Of a stretch of DNA of 61,550 nucleotides, positions 45,580 through 55,850 are shown in pieces. A program made the translations under genes and the position numbers. The notes below the pieces were generated by a model. It was not told the DNA's origin, did no database searches, and was given only the letters and a program-made list of their open reading frames with translations. Source of the DNA: Candidatus Stoquefichus sp. (lineage in GTDB: Bacteria > Bacillota_I > Bacilli_A > Erysipelotrichales > Coprobacillaceae); the NCBI GenBank assembly GCA_021768625.1, contig JAETUM010000009.1, positions 1-61,550 on the forward strand. Direction: 5' to 3'. The first letter of the stretch is position 1. Each line of letters begins with the position of its first letter.

Positions 45580-46752
45580 ATGAATTATGAAGATATGATA
45601 AGTGAACGTGCAAAGATTATTAAGCCAAGTGGAATTAGAAAGTTTTTTGATTTGGCGTCTCAAATGGAAGGTGTTATTTCTTTAGGTGTAGGAGAACCTG
45701 ACTTTACAACACCTTGGGCAATTAGGGAGGCTGCAATATATTCTATTGAAAAAGGTAAAACTTTTTATACAGCTAATCGTGGTTTGTTAGAATTAAGAGA
45801 AGAAATTTGTCAATATTATCAAAGAAGATTTCAAGTTTCTTATAATCCAGAAACAGAATGTATAGTGACTGTTGGAGGGTCAGAAGGAATTGATATTGCT
45901 TTAAGGGCTTTAGTGAATCCAGGTGATGAGGTCATTGTTTTAGATCCAGGTTACGTTGCTTATGCTCCAGGTGTTGAATTATCTGGAGGAGTAGCAGTAC
46001 CAATTACATTAAGACATGAGGATCAATTTAAGCTGACTCCTGAATTATTGAAAGAAGCTATTAGTCCAAAAACAAAAGCAATTATATTGAATTATCCTTC
46101 AAATCCAACAGGAGGATTTATGACAAAGCAAGATTATGAAAAGATTGTTCCAATTATAAAAGAAGCAGGAATTGCTGTTATTTCTGATGAAATATATGCT
46201 GAATTAAGTTATGGGGATGAATTTTGTTCCATTGCCTCATTTGATGAAATTAAGGATCAATGTATTGTTATTAGTGGTTTTTCTAAAGCATTTGCAATGA
46301 CAGGATGGAGATTGGGATATATTTTATCAAATGAAATATTTTCAAAGATGATGACAAAGATTCATCAATATATTATTATGTCTGCTCCTTCAGCAGCTCA
46401 ATATGGAGCATTAGAAGGTTTAAGACGTTGCCAAGATGAAGTAGAAAATATGAGAGATTCATATATGACAAGAAGAAACTTTTGCGTGAAAGCATTTAAT
46501 GATATGGGGCTTGAAACATTTATGCCTCAAGGTGCATTTTATGTTTTTCCTTGCATTAAGTCTACAGGATTAACATCAGATGAGTTCTGTGAAAAACTTT
46601 TAGACGATCAAAGAGTTGCATGTGTTCCAGGAACAGCATTTGGACCAGCAGGTGAAGGATTCATTCGTGTGTCTTATGCATATAGCATTGAGGAACTCAA
46701 AGTAGCAACAGAAAAAATAAAACAATTTGTTGAAAAATTAAGTAAAGGATAA
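45580..46752 (+). CDS. Class I/II PLP aminotransferase (aspartate/aromatic type)
   Basis: The 390-residue enzyme has SLGVGEPDFTTP, the YPSNPTGG loop and the PLP lysine in SGFSKAFAMTGWRLGY (about 230-245), plus the C-terminal PGTAFGPAGEGFIRVSYA with the carboxylate-binding arginine. This is the subgroup of Bacillus PatA and aspartate/aromatic aminotransferases. Coupled with an upstream Lrp regulator. Substrate not defined. Confidence 0.88.
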   Translation: MNYEDMISERAKIIKPSGIRKFFDLASQMEGVISLGVGEPDFTTPWAIREAAIYSIEKGKTFYTANRGLLELREEICQYYQRRFQVSYNPETECIVTVGGSEGIDIALRALVNPGDEVIVLDPGYVAYAPGVELSGGVAVPITLRHEDQFKLTPELLKEAISPKTKAIILNYPSNPTGGFMTKQDYEKIVPIIKEAGIAVISDEIYAELSYGDEFCSIASFDEIKDQCIVISGFSKAFAMTGWRLGYILSNEIFSKMMTKIHQYIIMSAPSAAQYGALEGLRRCQDEVENMRDSYMTRRNFCVKAFNDMGLETFMPQGAFYVFPCIKSTGLTSDEFCEKLLDDQRVACVPGTAFGPAGEGFIRVSYAYSIEELKVATEKIKQFVEKLSKG

Positions 46753-46771
46753 CATCGTTTATCCTTTTTCT
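46744..46771 (+). terminator. Lrp-aminotransferase terminator
   Basis: AAAGGATAA pairs with TTATCCTTT around a 6-base loop, followed by TTCTTT. The stop codon is in the stem. Confidence 0.8.
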
Positions 46772-46823
46772 TTATTCATAAATTGTTATATAATAATATA
46801 AAAAAAGAGAGGTTGATAAAAAG

Positions 46824-47576
46824 ATGAAATTGATTATGCGTGCTGATGACTTAGGATTTAGTGAAGGAGTCAATCATGGTATATGTAAGGCTGTTAAAGA
46901 TGGCGTTATTACAAGTGTGGGAATTATGACGAATATGGAGGCAGCTAGACATGGATACGAACTGCTTAAAAATGAAAATATTGCATTAGGATTACATACG
47001 AATATCTGTGCAGGAAAACCAATAAGTGATCCAAAACTTATTCCTTCATTAGTTCAAGAAAATGGGGAATTTTGTACAAGTAAAGAGATTAGACAGAGGA
47101 AAGAAGATACGATTGATGTTAAAGAATGTGAAATAGAGGTAGAAGCACAATTACAAAGATTTATAGAAATAACTGGTAGAAATCCAGACTATTTTGAAGG
47201 ACATGCAGTATTTTCTAAAAATTTCTTTATTGCTTTAAAAAATGTAGCAAAGAAACATGGACTCTTTTTTGAAAATCCAATAATGGATAAAGAGTGGGAA
47301 AAGCAAAATGGAATAGTTGGTTTTCCATTTGCCTCTCTTGATGAAAAAGGATTATACGATCCAAAGGCATTTATGAATCAACATTTAGATATTATTAAAA
47401 ATAGTCCCTGTGCTATAGCCGTCTTTCATCCAGGATATTTAGATCAATATATATTAACACATTCATCATTTACTTTCATAAGAGCAATGGAATGTGACTT
47501 CTTATGTAGTCAATGGTTAAAACAATGGATTAAGGAAAATAATATAGAATTAGTAGATTTTAGAAATTATCAATAA
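46824..47576 (+). CDS. ChbG/YdjC-family carbohydrate deacetylase
   Basis: The 250-residue protein has metal-binding RADDLGFSEGVNHG (about 6-19), LGLHTN (His) and FEGHAVFS (His). This is the D-D-H-H metal set of ChbG, which removes an acetyl group from acetylated mono- or disaccharides. AGAGAGGTTGAT precedes the ATG. No chitobiose genes are adjacent, so the substrate is unknown. Confidence 0.85.
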   Translation: MKLIMRADDLGFSEGVNHGICKAVKDGVITSVGIMTNMEAARHGYELLKNENIALGLHTNICAGKPISDPKLIPSLVQENGEFCTSKEIRQRKEDTIDVKECEIEVEAQLQRFIEITGRNPDYFEGHAVFSKNFFIALKNVAKKHGLFFENPIMDKEWEKQNGIVGFPFASLDEKGLYDPKAFMNQHLDIIKNSPCAIAVFHPGYLDQYILTHSSFTFIRAMECDFLCSQWLKQWIKENNIELVDFRNYQ

Positions 47577-47589
47577 GAAAAAGAGAAGA

Positions 47590-48219
47590 TCACTTTTGAT
47601 TTTCTCTTTTTAACATTTCTTCATAACTAAACATACAACCACAGTAGTTTTGACGATACATATTGTATTGTTTTGTCATTTGTGTAGATTTTAAATAACC
47701 ATCATTTTTTTTGAAATCTGCATATAAAAATCTTGGTTTTTCTTTTTGCCATGAGTTTCCAATTTCATTAATCCATTGACTGTTCTTATGGGGAGAAACA
47801 CTTAAGACTGTTGTCCAATAATCATAATGATTGATTCTTGCATAATCAAAAGCTCTTCTCATTCTTAAGTTATAACATAGTTTACATCTTAAACTTCCTT
47901 CAGGAAGTTCTTTAAGAGGATACATATGACTTATCCATTCGCTATGATTATAAGGATCTTCAATAACTTTAATATCTTGATGAAAATCCTGATTGAATTG
48001 CTGAATAAAACGAACTAATTCTTGAAATCTACGTTGATATTCTTCAGGTGGATAAATATTAGAATTAGAATAATATATAGTTATATCAAAATACTCACAT
48101 AATTCTTTGATAACATTACTTGAACATGGTCCACAACAAACGTGTAATAAGAGTGATGGTTTTGTATCACCAATCTTTTTTAATTCTTCTTGAAGCATTA
48201 AATAATAATTTGTTTTCAT
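47590..48219 (-). CDS. queH: Epoxyqueuosine reductase QueH
   Basis: The 209-residue protein reduces epoxyqueuosine to queuosine, the last step of the pathway. Iron-sulfur and catalytic cysteines lie in HVCCGPCSS, RCKLCYNLRMRRA and YCGCMFS. It is the cobalamin-independent alternative to QueG. The ATG at 48219 shares a base with the queA stop (TAATG). An upstream in-frame ATG at 48237 lies in queA. Confidence 0.92.
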   Translation of the reverse strand: MKTNYYLMLQEELKKIGDTKPSLLLHVCCGPCSSNVIKELCEYFDITIYYSNSNIYPPEEYQRRFQELVRFIQQFNQDFHQDIKVIEDPYNHSEWISHMYPLKELPEGSLRCKLCYNLRMRRAFDYARINHYDYWTTVLSVSPHKNSQWINEIGNSWQKEKPRFLYADFKKNDGYLKSTQMTKQYNMYRQNYCGCMFSYEEMLKRENQK

Positions 48220-49244
48220 TACTGTATAAACATACAATCACCAAATGAGAAGAAACGATATTTTTCTTCGACAGCATGATGATAAGCTTTCATAATATAA
48301 TCTTTATTAGCAAAAGCACTAACTAACATAACTAATGTTGATTTAGGTAAATGGAAATTTGTTATTAAAGCATCCACTGCTTCAAATTGATAGCCAGGAT
48401 AAATAAAAATATCTGTGCTTTCTTGTGTAGCTTTAAAACATCCATATTTTTTATAATTAGCTTCAAGAGTACGTGTAGAAGTTGTTCCTACACTGATAAT
48501 ACGTTGTCCATTCTCTTTAGCATGATTTAGCTTTTCGGCAACATCCTCGTCAATGATATAAAACTCGCTATGCATATGATGATCATTAACATCATCAACT
48601 TTTACGGGTCTAAATGTTCCTAGTCCAACATGTAAAGTAACATCTAAAATCTCAATTCCTTTTGCTTTTACCTTTTCAAGAATTTCATCAGTAAAGTGTA
48701 GTCCAGCAGTTGGAGCAGCAGCACTCCCTTCAACCTTTGCATAAACAGTTTGATAACGAGATGGATCATTAAGTTTTTCTTTAATATATGGAGGTAAAGG
48801 CATGATTCCAAGCTTATCAAGAACTTCATAAAAAATACCTTCATAAATCATTTGGAACAGTCTTATTCCTTCTTCTTTGACTTCTACACATTTTGCTTTT
48901 AAAGATCCATCACCAAAAGTAATAACAGTATTTAATTTAACAATTTTAGCATTTCCAACTAAGCATTCCCAAATATCATTTCCCTTATCTTTTAATAATA
49001 GAACTTCAACATGACCATTTGTTTCCTCTTTGATTCCATATAATCTTGCAGGAATAACCTTGGTATTATTTCTAACAAGAATATCTCCTTTATGTAAATA
49101 ATCAAGAATGTCATAAAAATGTTTATCTTCAATTGTTTCATTCTTTCTATCTAATATCATTAAACGTGAAGTATCTCTTTGACTTATTGGAGTTTGAGCA
49201 ATTAATTCTTCAGGTAAATGATAATCAAAATCACTAATTTTCAT
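48219..49244 (-). CDS. queA: S-adenosylmethionine:tRNA ribosyltransferase-isomerase
   Basis: The 341-residue enzyme adds the epoxycyclopentane from SAM to preQ1-modified t[27 protein letters not shown] and TAGLHFTDE with [12 protein letters not shown] are all family signatures. The ATG follows the tgt stop directly (TAA-ATG). The second gene of tgt-queA-queH. Confidence 0.95.
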   Translation of the reverse strand: MKISDFDYHLPEELIAQTPISQRDTSRLMILDRKNETIEDKHFYDILDYLHKGDILVRNNTKVIPARLYGIKEETNGHVEVLLLKDKGNDIWECLVGNAKIVKLNTVITFGDGSLKAKCVEVKEEGIRLFQMIYEGIFYEVLDKLGIMPLPPYIKEKLNDPSRYQTVYAKVEGSAAAPTAGLHFTDEILEKVKAKGIEILDVTLHVGLGTFRPVKVDDVNDHHMHSEFYIIDEDVAEKLNHAKENGQRIISVGTTSTRTLEANYKKYGCFKATQESTDIFIYPGYQFEAVDALITNFHLPKSTLVMLVSAFANKDYIMKAYHHAVEEKYRFFSFGDCMFIQ

Positions 49245-50402
<1,158 letters not shown>

Positions 50403-50453
50403 TCATTATACATGAAACTACATATAAGTTCAAATAACTATGAAAACTTTTAT

Positions 50454-50480
50454 AAAAAAGACAACCAATTATGGTTGTCA
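50454..50480 (-). terminator. Terminator of the unknown 50.5-kb gene
   Basis: On the minus strand GACAACCA pairs with TGGTTGTC around TAAT, followed by TTTTTT. The stop codon is inside the stem. Confidence 0.85.
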
Positions 50481-51011
50481 AGACATATCAATGAAAGTTG
50501 TACCTTCTAAAGGATTTTTATGTGGAGCTCTTATTCTATAATGAATATATCTAAAAAAACTATCATAAGTTTCTATCAAAATCTTTCCATCAAAAATATA
50601 GTTAATCCCTTCAAAATACATTTTTAACTCATTATCTAAATATGTTTTCTTTAAGTAGCGTGAATTATAAAAATTAAAGTAATCAATATCTTCATTTTTT
50701 ATAAAATGAATAACTTCTTGAGTTGTCTTATTTTGAAGAAGTTCTATATTGTCTAAATATTCATCAATATATCGTGATTCTCCATTATTAACAACATGTT
50801 CCTTTAAAAAGGAACAAAGATTATTCTTAATAACATCTTCTTTTAAATCAAAGTAAACATGATTATCATCCTCGTTTTGAAAATATAAATCAAGTTGAAA
50901 GTAACGACTCATTTTTTCAATAATTTCTCCAGAAGAAATAACACGATTAAAACAATCCCTTTTTAAAACAACAATTTTAGTAGCAATAGAGATATATATA
51001 TAATTTCCCAT
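50478..51011 (-). CDS. Hypothetical protein, unknown function
   Basis: The 178-residue protein has no signal peptide, membrane helix or recognised motif. It begins MGNYIYISIATKIVVLKRDC and is mixed alpha/beta and acidic. The ATG at 51011 is chosen because AAAGGAGTTTTATT precedes it; a longer frame to 51050 does not have this. It ends in a strong terminator, so it is a real single-gene unit. It is divergent from the XRE membrane regulator. Confidence 0.6.
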   Translation of the reverse strand: MGNYIYISIATKIVVLKRDCFNRVISSGEIIEKMSRYFQLDLYFQNEDDNHVYFDLKEDVIKNNLCSFLKEHVVNNGESRYIDEYLDNIELLQNKTTQEVIHFIKNEDIDYFNFYNSRYLKKTYLDNELKMYFEGINYIFDGKILIETYDSFFRYIHYRIRAPHKNPLEGTTFIDMS

Positions 51012-51173
51012 AATAAAACTCCTTTCTATTATATTTTTTACTATAAGCAATTATATAATATTTGCACAAAGAAATCAAATGATTTTGCAACTGTTACGTG
51101 CGAATTTTCCAAGAAGGCTATGTAGATAGTTGCGTATAAACATGCTATGATTGTCTTGAAAGAAGGGACGATA

Positions 51174-51791
51174 ATGGAACTGAAAGATAAATTATTAATG
51201 TTAAGAAAGGAAAAGAACTTATCTCAACAACAATTAGCTGATCAACTAAATGTATCAAGACAGTCTATATCAAAGTGGGAACTTGGAGAAAGCCAACCTG
51301 ATATAAGTAATATTGTACTTTTGAGTGAGATTTTTCATGTATCAACAGATTATTTATTAAAAGATGAATATGAAGAAGAAGTAAAAAAAGACAACCATTT
51401 AACATCAATAATGATTGTTGCAACGTGTATAATTATAGGAGGTCTTTTATTTGGACATGTCACATGGAAGGAAAATCAAGAAGCTCTGTGGTTGTTATTA
51501 GGTATGCTTATTCAGCTGATAGGAATTGCTGTTTTTGAATATTTTGTTTTGAAAAGTAAATCTGAAAGGATGCAAGATTTATTTATCTCAATTAATATAT
51601 GGTTTATACCTTTGTTGCCAATTCAGTATTTTGTTGAATATACAAAAACATTTTCATTAATATTAAGCAAAGTTAATTTTCTATTTCAAGGGAGTATTGG
51701 AGGAATCTTTTATATGTATTTTCCATTAATTATTTCTTTGAGTATAAGTTTAATAGTATTTTTATTATTCAGAGTTAAGAAAACAAACTAA
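51174..51791 (+). CDS. XRE-family regulator with membrane domain
   Basis: The 205-residue protein has a Cro/CI HTH (about 4-60; LRKEKNLSQQQLADQLNVSR, then QSISKWELGESQP) and about four C-terminal membrane helices (82-205). This is the HTH plus DUF-type membrane anchor common in Bacillota. GAAGGGACG precedes ATG 51174. Its target and signal are unknown. Upstream, GCAACT (about 51087) and AGTTGC (about 51128) could form an operator. Confidence 0.75.
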   Translation: MELKDKLLMLRKEKNLSQQQLADQLNVSRQSISKWELGESQPDISNIVLLSEIFHVSTDYLLKDEYEEEVKKDNHLTSIMIVATCIIIGGLLFGHVTWKENQEALWLLLGMLIQLIGIAVFEYFVLKSKSERMQDLFISINIWFIPLLPIQYFVEYTKTFSLILSKVNFLFQGSIGGIFYMYFPLIISLSISLIVFLLFRVKKTN

Positions 51792-51814
51792 AAATATCCC
51801 TAGGGATATTTTTA
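51790..51814. terminator. Bidirectional terminator after the XRE gene
   Basis: A perfect palindrome, AAAAATATCCC with TAGGGATATTTTT, lies between convergent genes. Confidence 0.8.
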
Positions 51815-51819
51815 AATGC

Positions 51820-53199
51820 TTATTTATGTTCATAATCATGTAAAGATTGAATGACTTGTTTTGACATAGGAACAAGAGCAATCATGTTAAAAATAGTCAT
51901 GAGTCCTACACCAATATCACCTAAATCCCATACAAATGTATATGTAGCAAGTCCACCAATAAACAACATGATTAATGCTAAAATTTTATAGAGAGTTTGA
52001 GATAACCAATTGTCGTTAAAGATATATGCTATATTCGATCTTGCATAGAAAAGAATGCCAATAAAAGTAGAGAAACTAAATAACCAAAGAATAATAGCAA
52101 TCAATATGACACCAAAATCTCCCATATGATAATGCATAGCAGTTTGTAGTAGGTTCATTCCTTCTAATCCTTGAGTAAGATGACTCGGTGTTAAAAGCAT
52201 AATCATAGCAGAACAACTACAGATAAGTATTGTATCGATGAAAACAGCAAAAGATTGTAAGAGACCTACTTTTACAGGATGATTCATATCAGCAGCTGCA
52301 GCCGCACATGGAGCAGAACCTGAACCAGCTTCATTAGAGAATAAACCACGTTTTATTCCGTTCATTAAAACAGCACCAAATCCTCCAGCAGTAACTTGTC
52401 TTAATCCAAAGGCTTCTTCAAATATCTGTTGGAAAACAGAAGGAATTTGTGAGATGTTTGTTATAATAATGAATAATGTTATTAAGAAATAAAAACTTGC
52501 CATAATAGGAACAATAATATCTAAAACTTTTATGGTAGCGTTTTTACGCAGCACAATAATAGCAGCTACAAATACTAAAACAATTGTTGTATAAAGTGGA
52601 GGTATTTGAAAAGCATTTTCAAATGCTGAAGAAACAGAGTTTCCAATAACTTGACTAATTCCACACCAACAAATTAATCCAGAAATAGCAAATAACAATG
52701 CTATAATAGAGTATCTTCTTTTCTTTTTAAAACTAAAAAGATGGTGAATATAGTACGCAGGTCCTCCTCTGTAGCCACCATAAAGAGGATCTTTTTCTTT
52801 GTAAAGCTGGGCTAATGTTGCTTCAATAAATGCTGTAGAAGATCCTAACAATGCAGTGATCCACATCCAAAAAACAGCACCTGCACCACCAGCAGAAATT
52901 GCTGCTACAACACCAACAAGATTTCCCATACCAACTCTTGTTGCTGTAGAAATAATTAAAGCTTGAATACCAGAAATAGAATTTTTTTGAGATACATTTC
53001 TTTTTTCCATCGCAACCTTTAACATTTCAGGAAAAAGACGAAATGGTAAAAAGCGTGTTTTTATTGAAAAATATATTCCTAAAGGAATAAGAATAAGTAC
53101 TAATAAGGATAAACCTATGGAACTTCCTCCAGGTAAAGGGATAGTTACTAAATCTCCCCATAATAATTGATATATATAATGAATAATATCCTGAATCAT
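51820..53199 (-). CDS. Alanine/glycine:cation symporter (AGCS family)
   Basis: The 459-residue protein has about 11 helices. The AGCS motifs LSTATRVGMGNLVG-like (ATRVGMGNLVGVVAAIS), YRGGPAYYI and GLFSNEAGSGSAPCAAAAAD are clear. It takes up alanine or glycine with Na+ or H+. The LysR gene is divergent from it, and their shared intergenic region (53200-53311) suggests that LysR controls its expression; that is inference. Confidence 0.93.
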   Translation of the reverse strand: MIQDIIHYIYQLLWGDLVTIPLPGGSSIGLSLLVLILIPLGIYFSIKTRFLPFRLFPEMLKVAMEKRNVSQKNSISGIQALIISTATRVGMGNLVGVVAAISAGGAGAVFWMWITALLGSSTAFIEATLAQLYKEKDPLYGGYRGGPAYYIHHLFSFKKKRRYSIIALLFAISGLICWCGISQVIGNSVSSAFENAFQIPPLYTTIVLVFVAAIIVLRKNATIKVLDIIVPIMASFYFLITLFIIITNISQIPSVFQQIFEEAFGLRQVTAGGFGAVLMNGIKRGLFSNEAGSGSAPCAAAAADMNHPVKVGLLQSFAVFIDTILICSCSAMIMLLTPSHLTQGLEGMNLLQTAMHYHMGDFGVILIAIILWLFSFSTFIGILFYARSNIAYIFNDNWLSQTLYKILALIMLFIGGLATYTFVWDLGDIGVGLMTIFNMIALVPMSKQVIQSLHDYEHK

Positions 53200-53311
53200 T
53201 TTTAAACCCTCTTTATTGTATTTTCTTTATATATAGTATATATTAGAATAAAGTATTCGTAAAATTGATAATAACAATAAATATAATCGAAAAAATAGAT
53301 GGAGAATGAAA

Positions 53312-54181
53312 ATGGATATTAAAAACTTAAATACATTTGTACATGTTGCAGAATTAAATAGTTTTACAAAAGCTGCAGAAGTCTTAGGATATTCTCAATC
53401 AACAATATCTTTTCAAATTAAACAACTAGAAAATGAATTAAACTGTCAATTGTTTGAAAGAATTTATCATACAATAGCATTAACAGATAAAGGAAGAGAA
53501 GTTCTTGATTATGCTCACCAAATGATAAAACTAACAAAAAAATTAGAAAGTTCTATTCAAAATACACAATCTATACATGGTCATATTCGTTTGGCATTAG
53601 CTGATTCATTAACTTATTCGTTATTAAAAGATAAGTTCGTAGAATTTATGAAAATGTTTCCTAATATCACTTTAAAAATAACATCAGCAGGAACAGAGGA
53701 ACTATTTCGTTTATTAAATCATAATGAAGTTGATATGATTTTAACTTTAGATAGTCATATTTATAATACAGAGTATATTATTGTAAAAGAAGAAAAGATA
53801 TCGACATGTTTTGTTGTTGCCAATAATCATCCTCTTTCTAAAAAGAATAAAGTCACAATTCATGAATTGATTTCATATCCATTTCTATTGACAGAAAAGG
53901 GAATGAGTTATCGTCGTATTTTTGATGAAGAGCTCGCGAAGATGTCTTTGGAAGTTCAACCAGTATTGGAATTGGGAAGTACTCATTTGATTTGTTCATT
54001 AATAGAACAAGGAATAGGGGTATCTTTATTACCAGAATATGTTGTAAAACAATCTATAGAAGAAGGTAAGTTAAAGCGTTTAGATGTTGAAGGAATGAAT
54101 ATAGAGGTATGGAAGCAACTGTTATATCATAGAGACAAATGGGTTTCTCCACAAATGGAGGCCATTATACAATATTTATAA
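53312..54181 (+). CDS. LysR-family transcriptional regulator
   Basis: The 290-residue protein has an N-terminal HTH (LNTFVHVAELNSFTKAAEVL, then GYSQSTISFQIKQLENEL) and a C-terminal periplasmic-binding-like effector domain (about 90-290, GHIRLALADS and ICSLIEQGIGVSLLPEYVV). ATG 53312 is chosen over 53306 because GGAG is correctly spaced. It is divergent from the AGCS symporter gene. Confidence 0.9.
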   Translation: MDIKNLNTFVHVAELNSFTKAAEVLGYSQSTISFQIKQLENELNCQLFERIYHTIALTDKGREVLDYAHQMIKLTKKLESSIQNTQSIHGHIRLALADSLTYSLLKDKFVEFMKMFPNITLKITSAGTEELFRLLNHNEVDMILTLDSHIYNTEYIIVKEEKISTCFVVANNHPLSKKNKVTIHELISYPFLLTEKGMSYRRIFDEELAKMSLEVQPVLELGSTHLICSLIEQGIGVSLLPEYVVKQSIEEGKLKRLDVEGMNIEVWKQLLYHRDKWVSPQMEAIIQYL

Positions 54182-54427
54182 ATGTATGAAAGTTCTTGAT
54201 AAATATAAAGATATTATTCCAATGTAAGTAGAAAGAAAACTATAAAGTATTTTGCTAGAATGCAAACAGAACTCAAATAACATGTTTTAAGCATGATGTT
54301 TGAGTTTTTTATAGAAAAGAAGAGATAGGATGAAAATTAACTAAATATTGGATAATAATCTGACAGTGGTCAAAAGAGGTCCTCATGAAGTGATTGTTTA
54401 TTCTAAAGTATTTCTTTTATAAAAAAA
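54182..54427. other. Intergenic region after lysR with terminator
   Basis: A hairpin with AACTCAAA (54270-54277) and TTTGAGTT (54299-54306), then TTTTAT, is the likely lysR terminator. The remaining bases show no gene. The repeat at 54428-54505 follows. Confidence 0.6.
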
Positions 54428-54505
54428 TTGAAGCTGTCTTTTTGACAAGACAACTTCAATCAAATCATTTTAATTATTTCACCCGTCTATTTGACAGGAG
54501 TGGTT
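54428..54505 (-). repeat. Copy A of a repeat with hairpin, downstream of the BIG2-Ltp gene
   Basis: In the minus-strand direction it reads AACCACTCCTGTCAAATAG and ends in a hairpin of TTGAAGTTGTC with GACAGCTTCAA followed by T7. About 50 of 58 aligned bases are identical with copy B at 61438. The hairpin plus T-run also works as a terminator for the gene ending at 54539. Confidence 0.7.
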
Positions 54506-54538
54506 TATTTTAAGTGTTATAGCTTTTAAAAACTTTTA

Positions 54539-55747
54539 TTATTCACCCCAAGCGACACCACAATGATCAACACCATATACAGCTTCACTGTGAGTAAATC
54601 CTTCAAACTCTAATTGATTGATAAGACCTTCACGAGAAAATGCCATAATTTCTAAATAACTTTTTGCTGTTCTAACAGCTTGTTGATTCCAGTTGGCACC
54701 ACAATTATTAACACCATAAGTAACTTGACTAGCAGTAAAACCTTCAAATTCTAATTGCTCAACAAGGCCTTGACGAGAGAAAGGCATAGTTTCTAAATAA
54801 CTCTTTGCTGTTTTCAAGGCTTGAACATTCCAATCAGCACCACAATGATCAGCGCCATAAGTAGCTTGACTAGTCGTAAAACCTTCAAATTCTAATTGTT
54901 CAATAAGCCCTTGACGAGAGAAAGGCATAATAGCTAGATAATCTTTGGCCATTTTAACAGCTTGATCATTGGCCGTATAATTTTTTACTGTAATTTTGCA
55001 TTTTAAAGTTTTCCCATCTACTTTCGCAGTGATGGTTGCAGTACCAGCTTTTTTAGCAGTTACTTTTCCTGCAGAAGAAACTGTAGCAACACTCTTATTA
55101 TTAGAAGACCAAGTGACTTTCTTACTTGTTCCAGTAACTTTTAAGGTATAAGTATTACCTTTGTATAAAGTTTTAGAAGTTACATTAAGTTTAATAGGAT
55201 TTTTGACAGTGATTTTACATTTTAAAGTTTTTCCGCTCACTTTTGCAGTGATGGTTGCAGTACCAGCTTTTTTAGCAGTTACTTTTCCTGCAGAAGAAAC
55301 TGTAGCAACACTCTTATTATTAGAAGACCAAGTGACTTTTTTACTTGTTCCAGTAACTTTTAAGGTATAAGTATTACCTTTGTATAAAGTTTTAGAAGTT
55401 ACATTAAGTTTAATAGGATTTTTGACAGTAATTTTACATTTTAAAGTTTTTCCACTTACTTTTGCAGAAATAGTTGCAGTACCAGCCTTTTTAGCAGTTA
55501 CTTTTCCTGTAGAAGAAACTGTAGCAACGCTCTTGTTGCTTGAAGACCATTTGACTTTCTTCTTAGTATTTAATACTTTTAATGTGTAAGTTTTTCCTTT
55601 ATCAATTGTCTTTTTTGTTGTATTTAGCTTAATCGTAGCCTTTGCTTGAACTTCTATAATTGGATTTTCTATAGGTAGTCCTTGCGATATAGGAACTCCT
55701 AAGAGTACTCCTATTGTAATTGATGAGATAATTATTTTTTTTATCAT
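54539..55747 (-). CDS. Secreted protein with three BIG2 and three Ltp repeats
   Basis: The 402-residue protein has a signal peptide (MIKKIIISSITIGVLLGVPI, then mature region from about 36). Three Ig-like BIG2 units (38-110, 111-183, 184-256) follow, then three Ltp-type repeats of about 47 residues (260-402). Each Ltp repeat has an FSRQGLIEQLEFEGF-type core and a YG-HCG pattern. Repeats of this type occur in the phage TP-J34 lipoprotein Ltp, which blocks phage DNA entry, and in many bacterial surface proteins. No LPXTG or lipobox is visible; surface attachment is not explained. AGAGGTGGAAAC precedes the ATG. Function unknown; phage exclusion is a hypothesis. Confidence 0.8.
   Translation of the reverse strand: MIKKIIISSITIGVLLGVPISQGLPIENPIIEVQAKATIKLNTTKKTIDKGKTYTLKVLNTKKKVKWSSSNKSVATVSSTGKVTAKKAGTATISAKVSGKTLKCKITVKNPIKLNVTSKTLYKGNTYTLKVTGTSKKVTWSSNNKSVATVSSAGKVTAKKAGTATITAKVSGKTLKCKITVKNPIKLNVTSKTLYKGNTYTLKVTGTSKKVTWSSNNKSVATVSSAGKVTAKKAGTATITAKVDGKTLKCKITVKNYTANDQAVKMAKDYLAIMPFSRQGLIEQLEFEGFTTSQATYGADHCGADWNVQALKTAKSYLETMPFSRQGLVEQLEFEGFTASQVTYGVNNCGANWNQQAVRTAKSYLEIMAFSREGLINQLEFEGFTHSEAVYGVDHCGVAWGE
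54542..54970 (-). repeat. Three tandem about 141-bp Ltp repeats
   Basis: The unit encodes residues about 260-306, 307-353 and 354-402, with strongly conserved KSYLE-MPFSRQGL-EQLEFEGF positions. The copies have diverged more than the BIG2 units. Confidence 0.75.
54980..55417 (-). repeat. Two near-identical 219-bp BIG2 repeats (third, diverged copy upstream)
   Basis: Residues 111-183 and 184-256 differ at only two positions. DNA of the two units (55199-55417 and 54980-55198) is almost identical. The first unit, at about 55418-55636, is more diverged. Copy number could vary by recombination. Confidence 0.85.
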
Positions 55748-55850
55748 GTTTCCACCTCTTTCTTATTTTATTATACTTTATTTTTTATCTAATAGATAGT
55801 TTATTTGTTATTAAATAATTATTTTTATCTATATAACAAAAAATAGATAA

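Noticed and set aside
54182-54427. tRNA or small gene in the gap after lysR
   Set aside because: No cloverleaf, CCA end or ribosome-site-preceded ORF; only the lysR terminator is supported.
55161-55589. Two 69-codon plus-strand frames inside the BIG2-Ltp gene
   Set aside because: They are the antisense reading of the 219-bp BIG2 repeats. Their near-identity reflects the repeat, not two genes.
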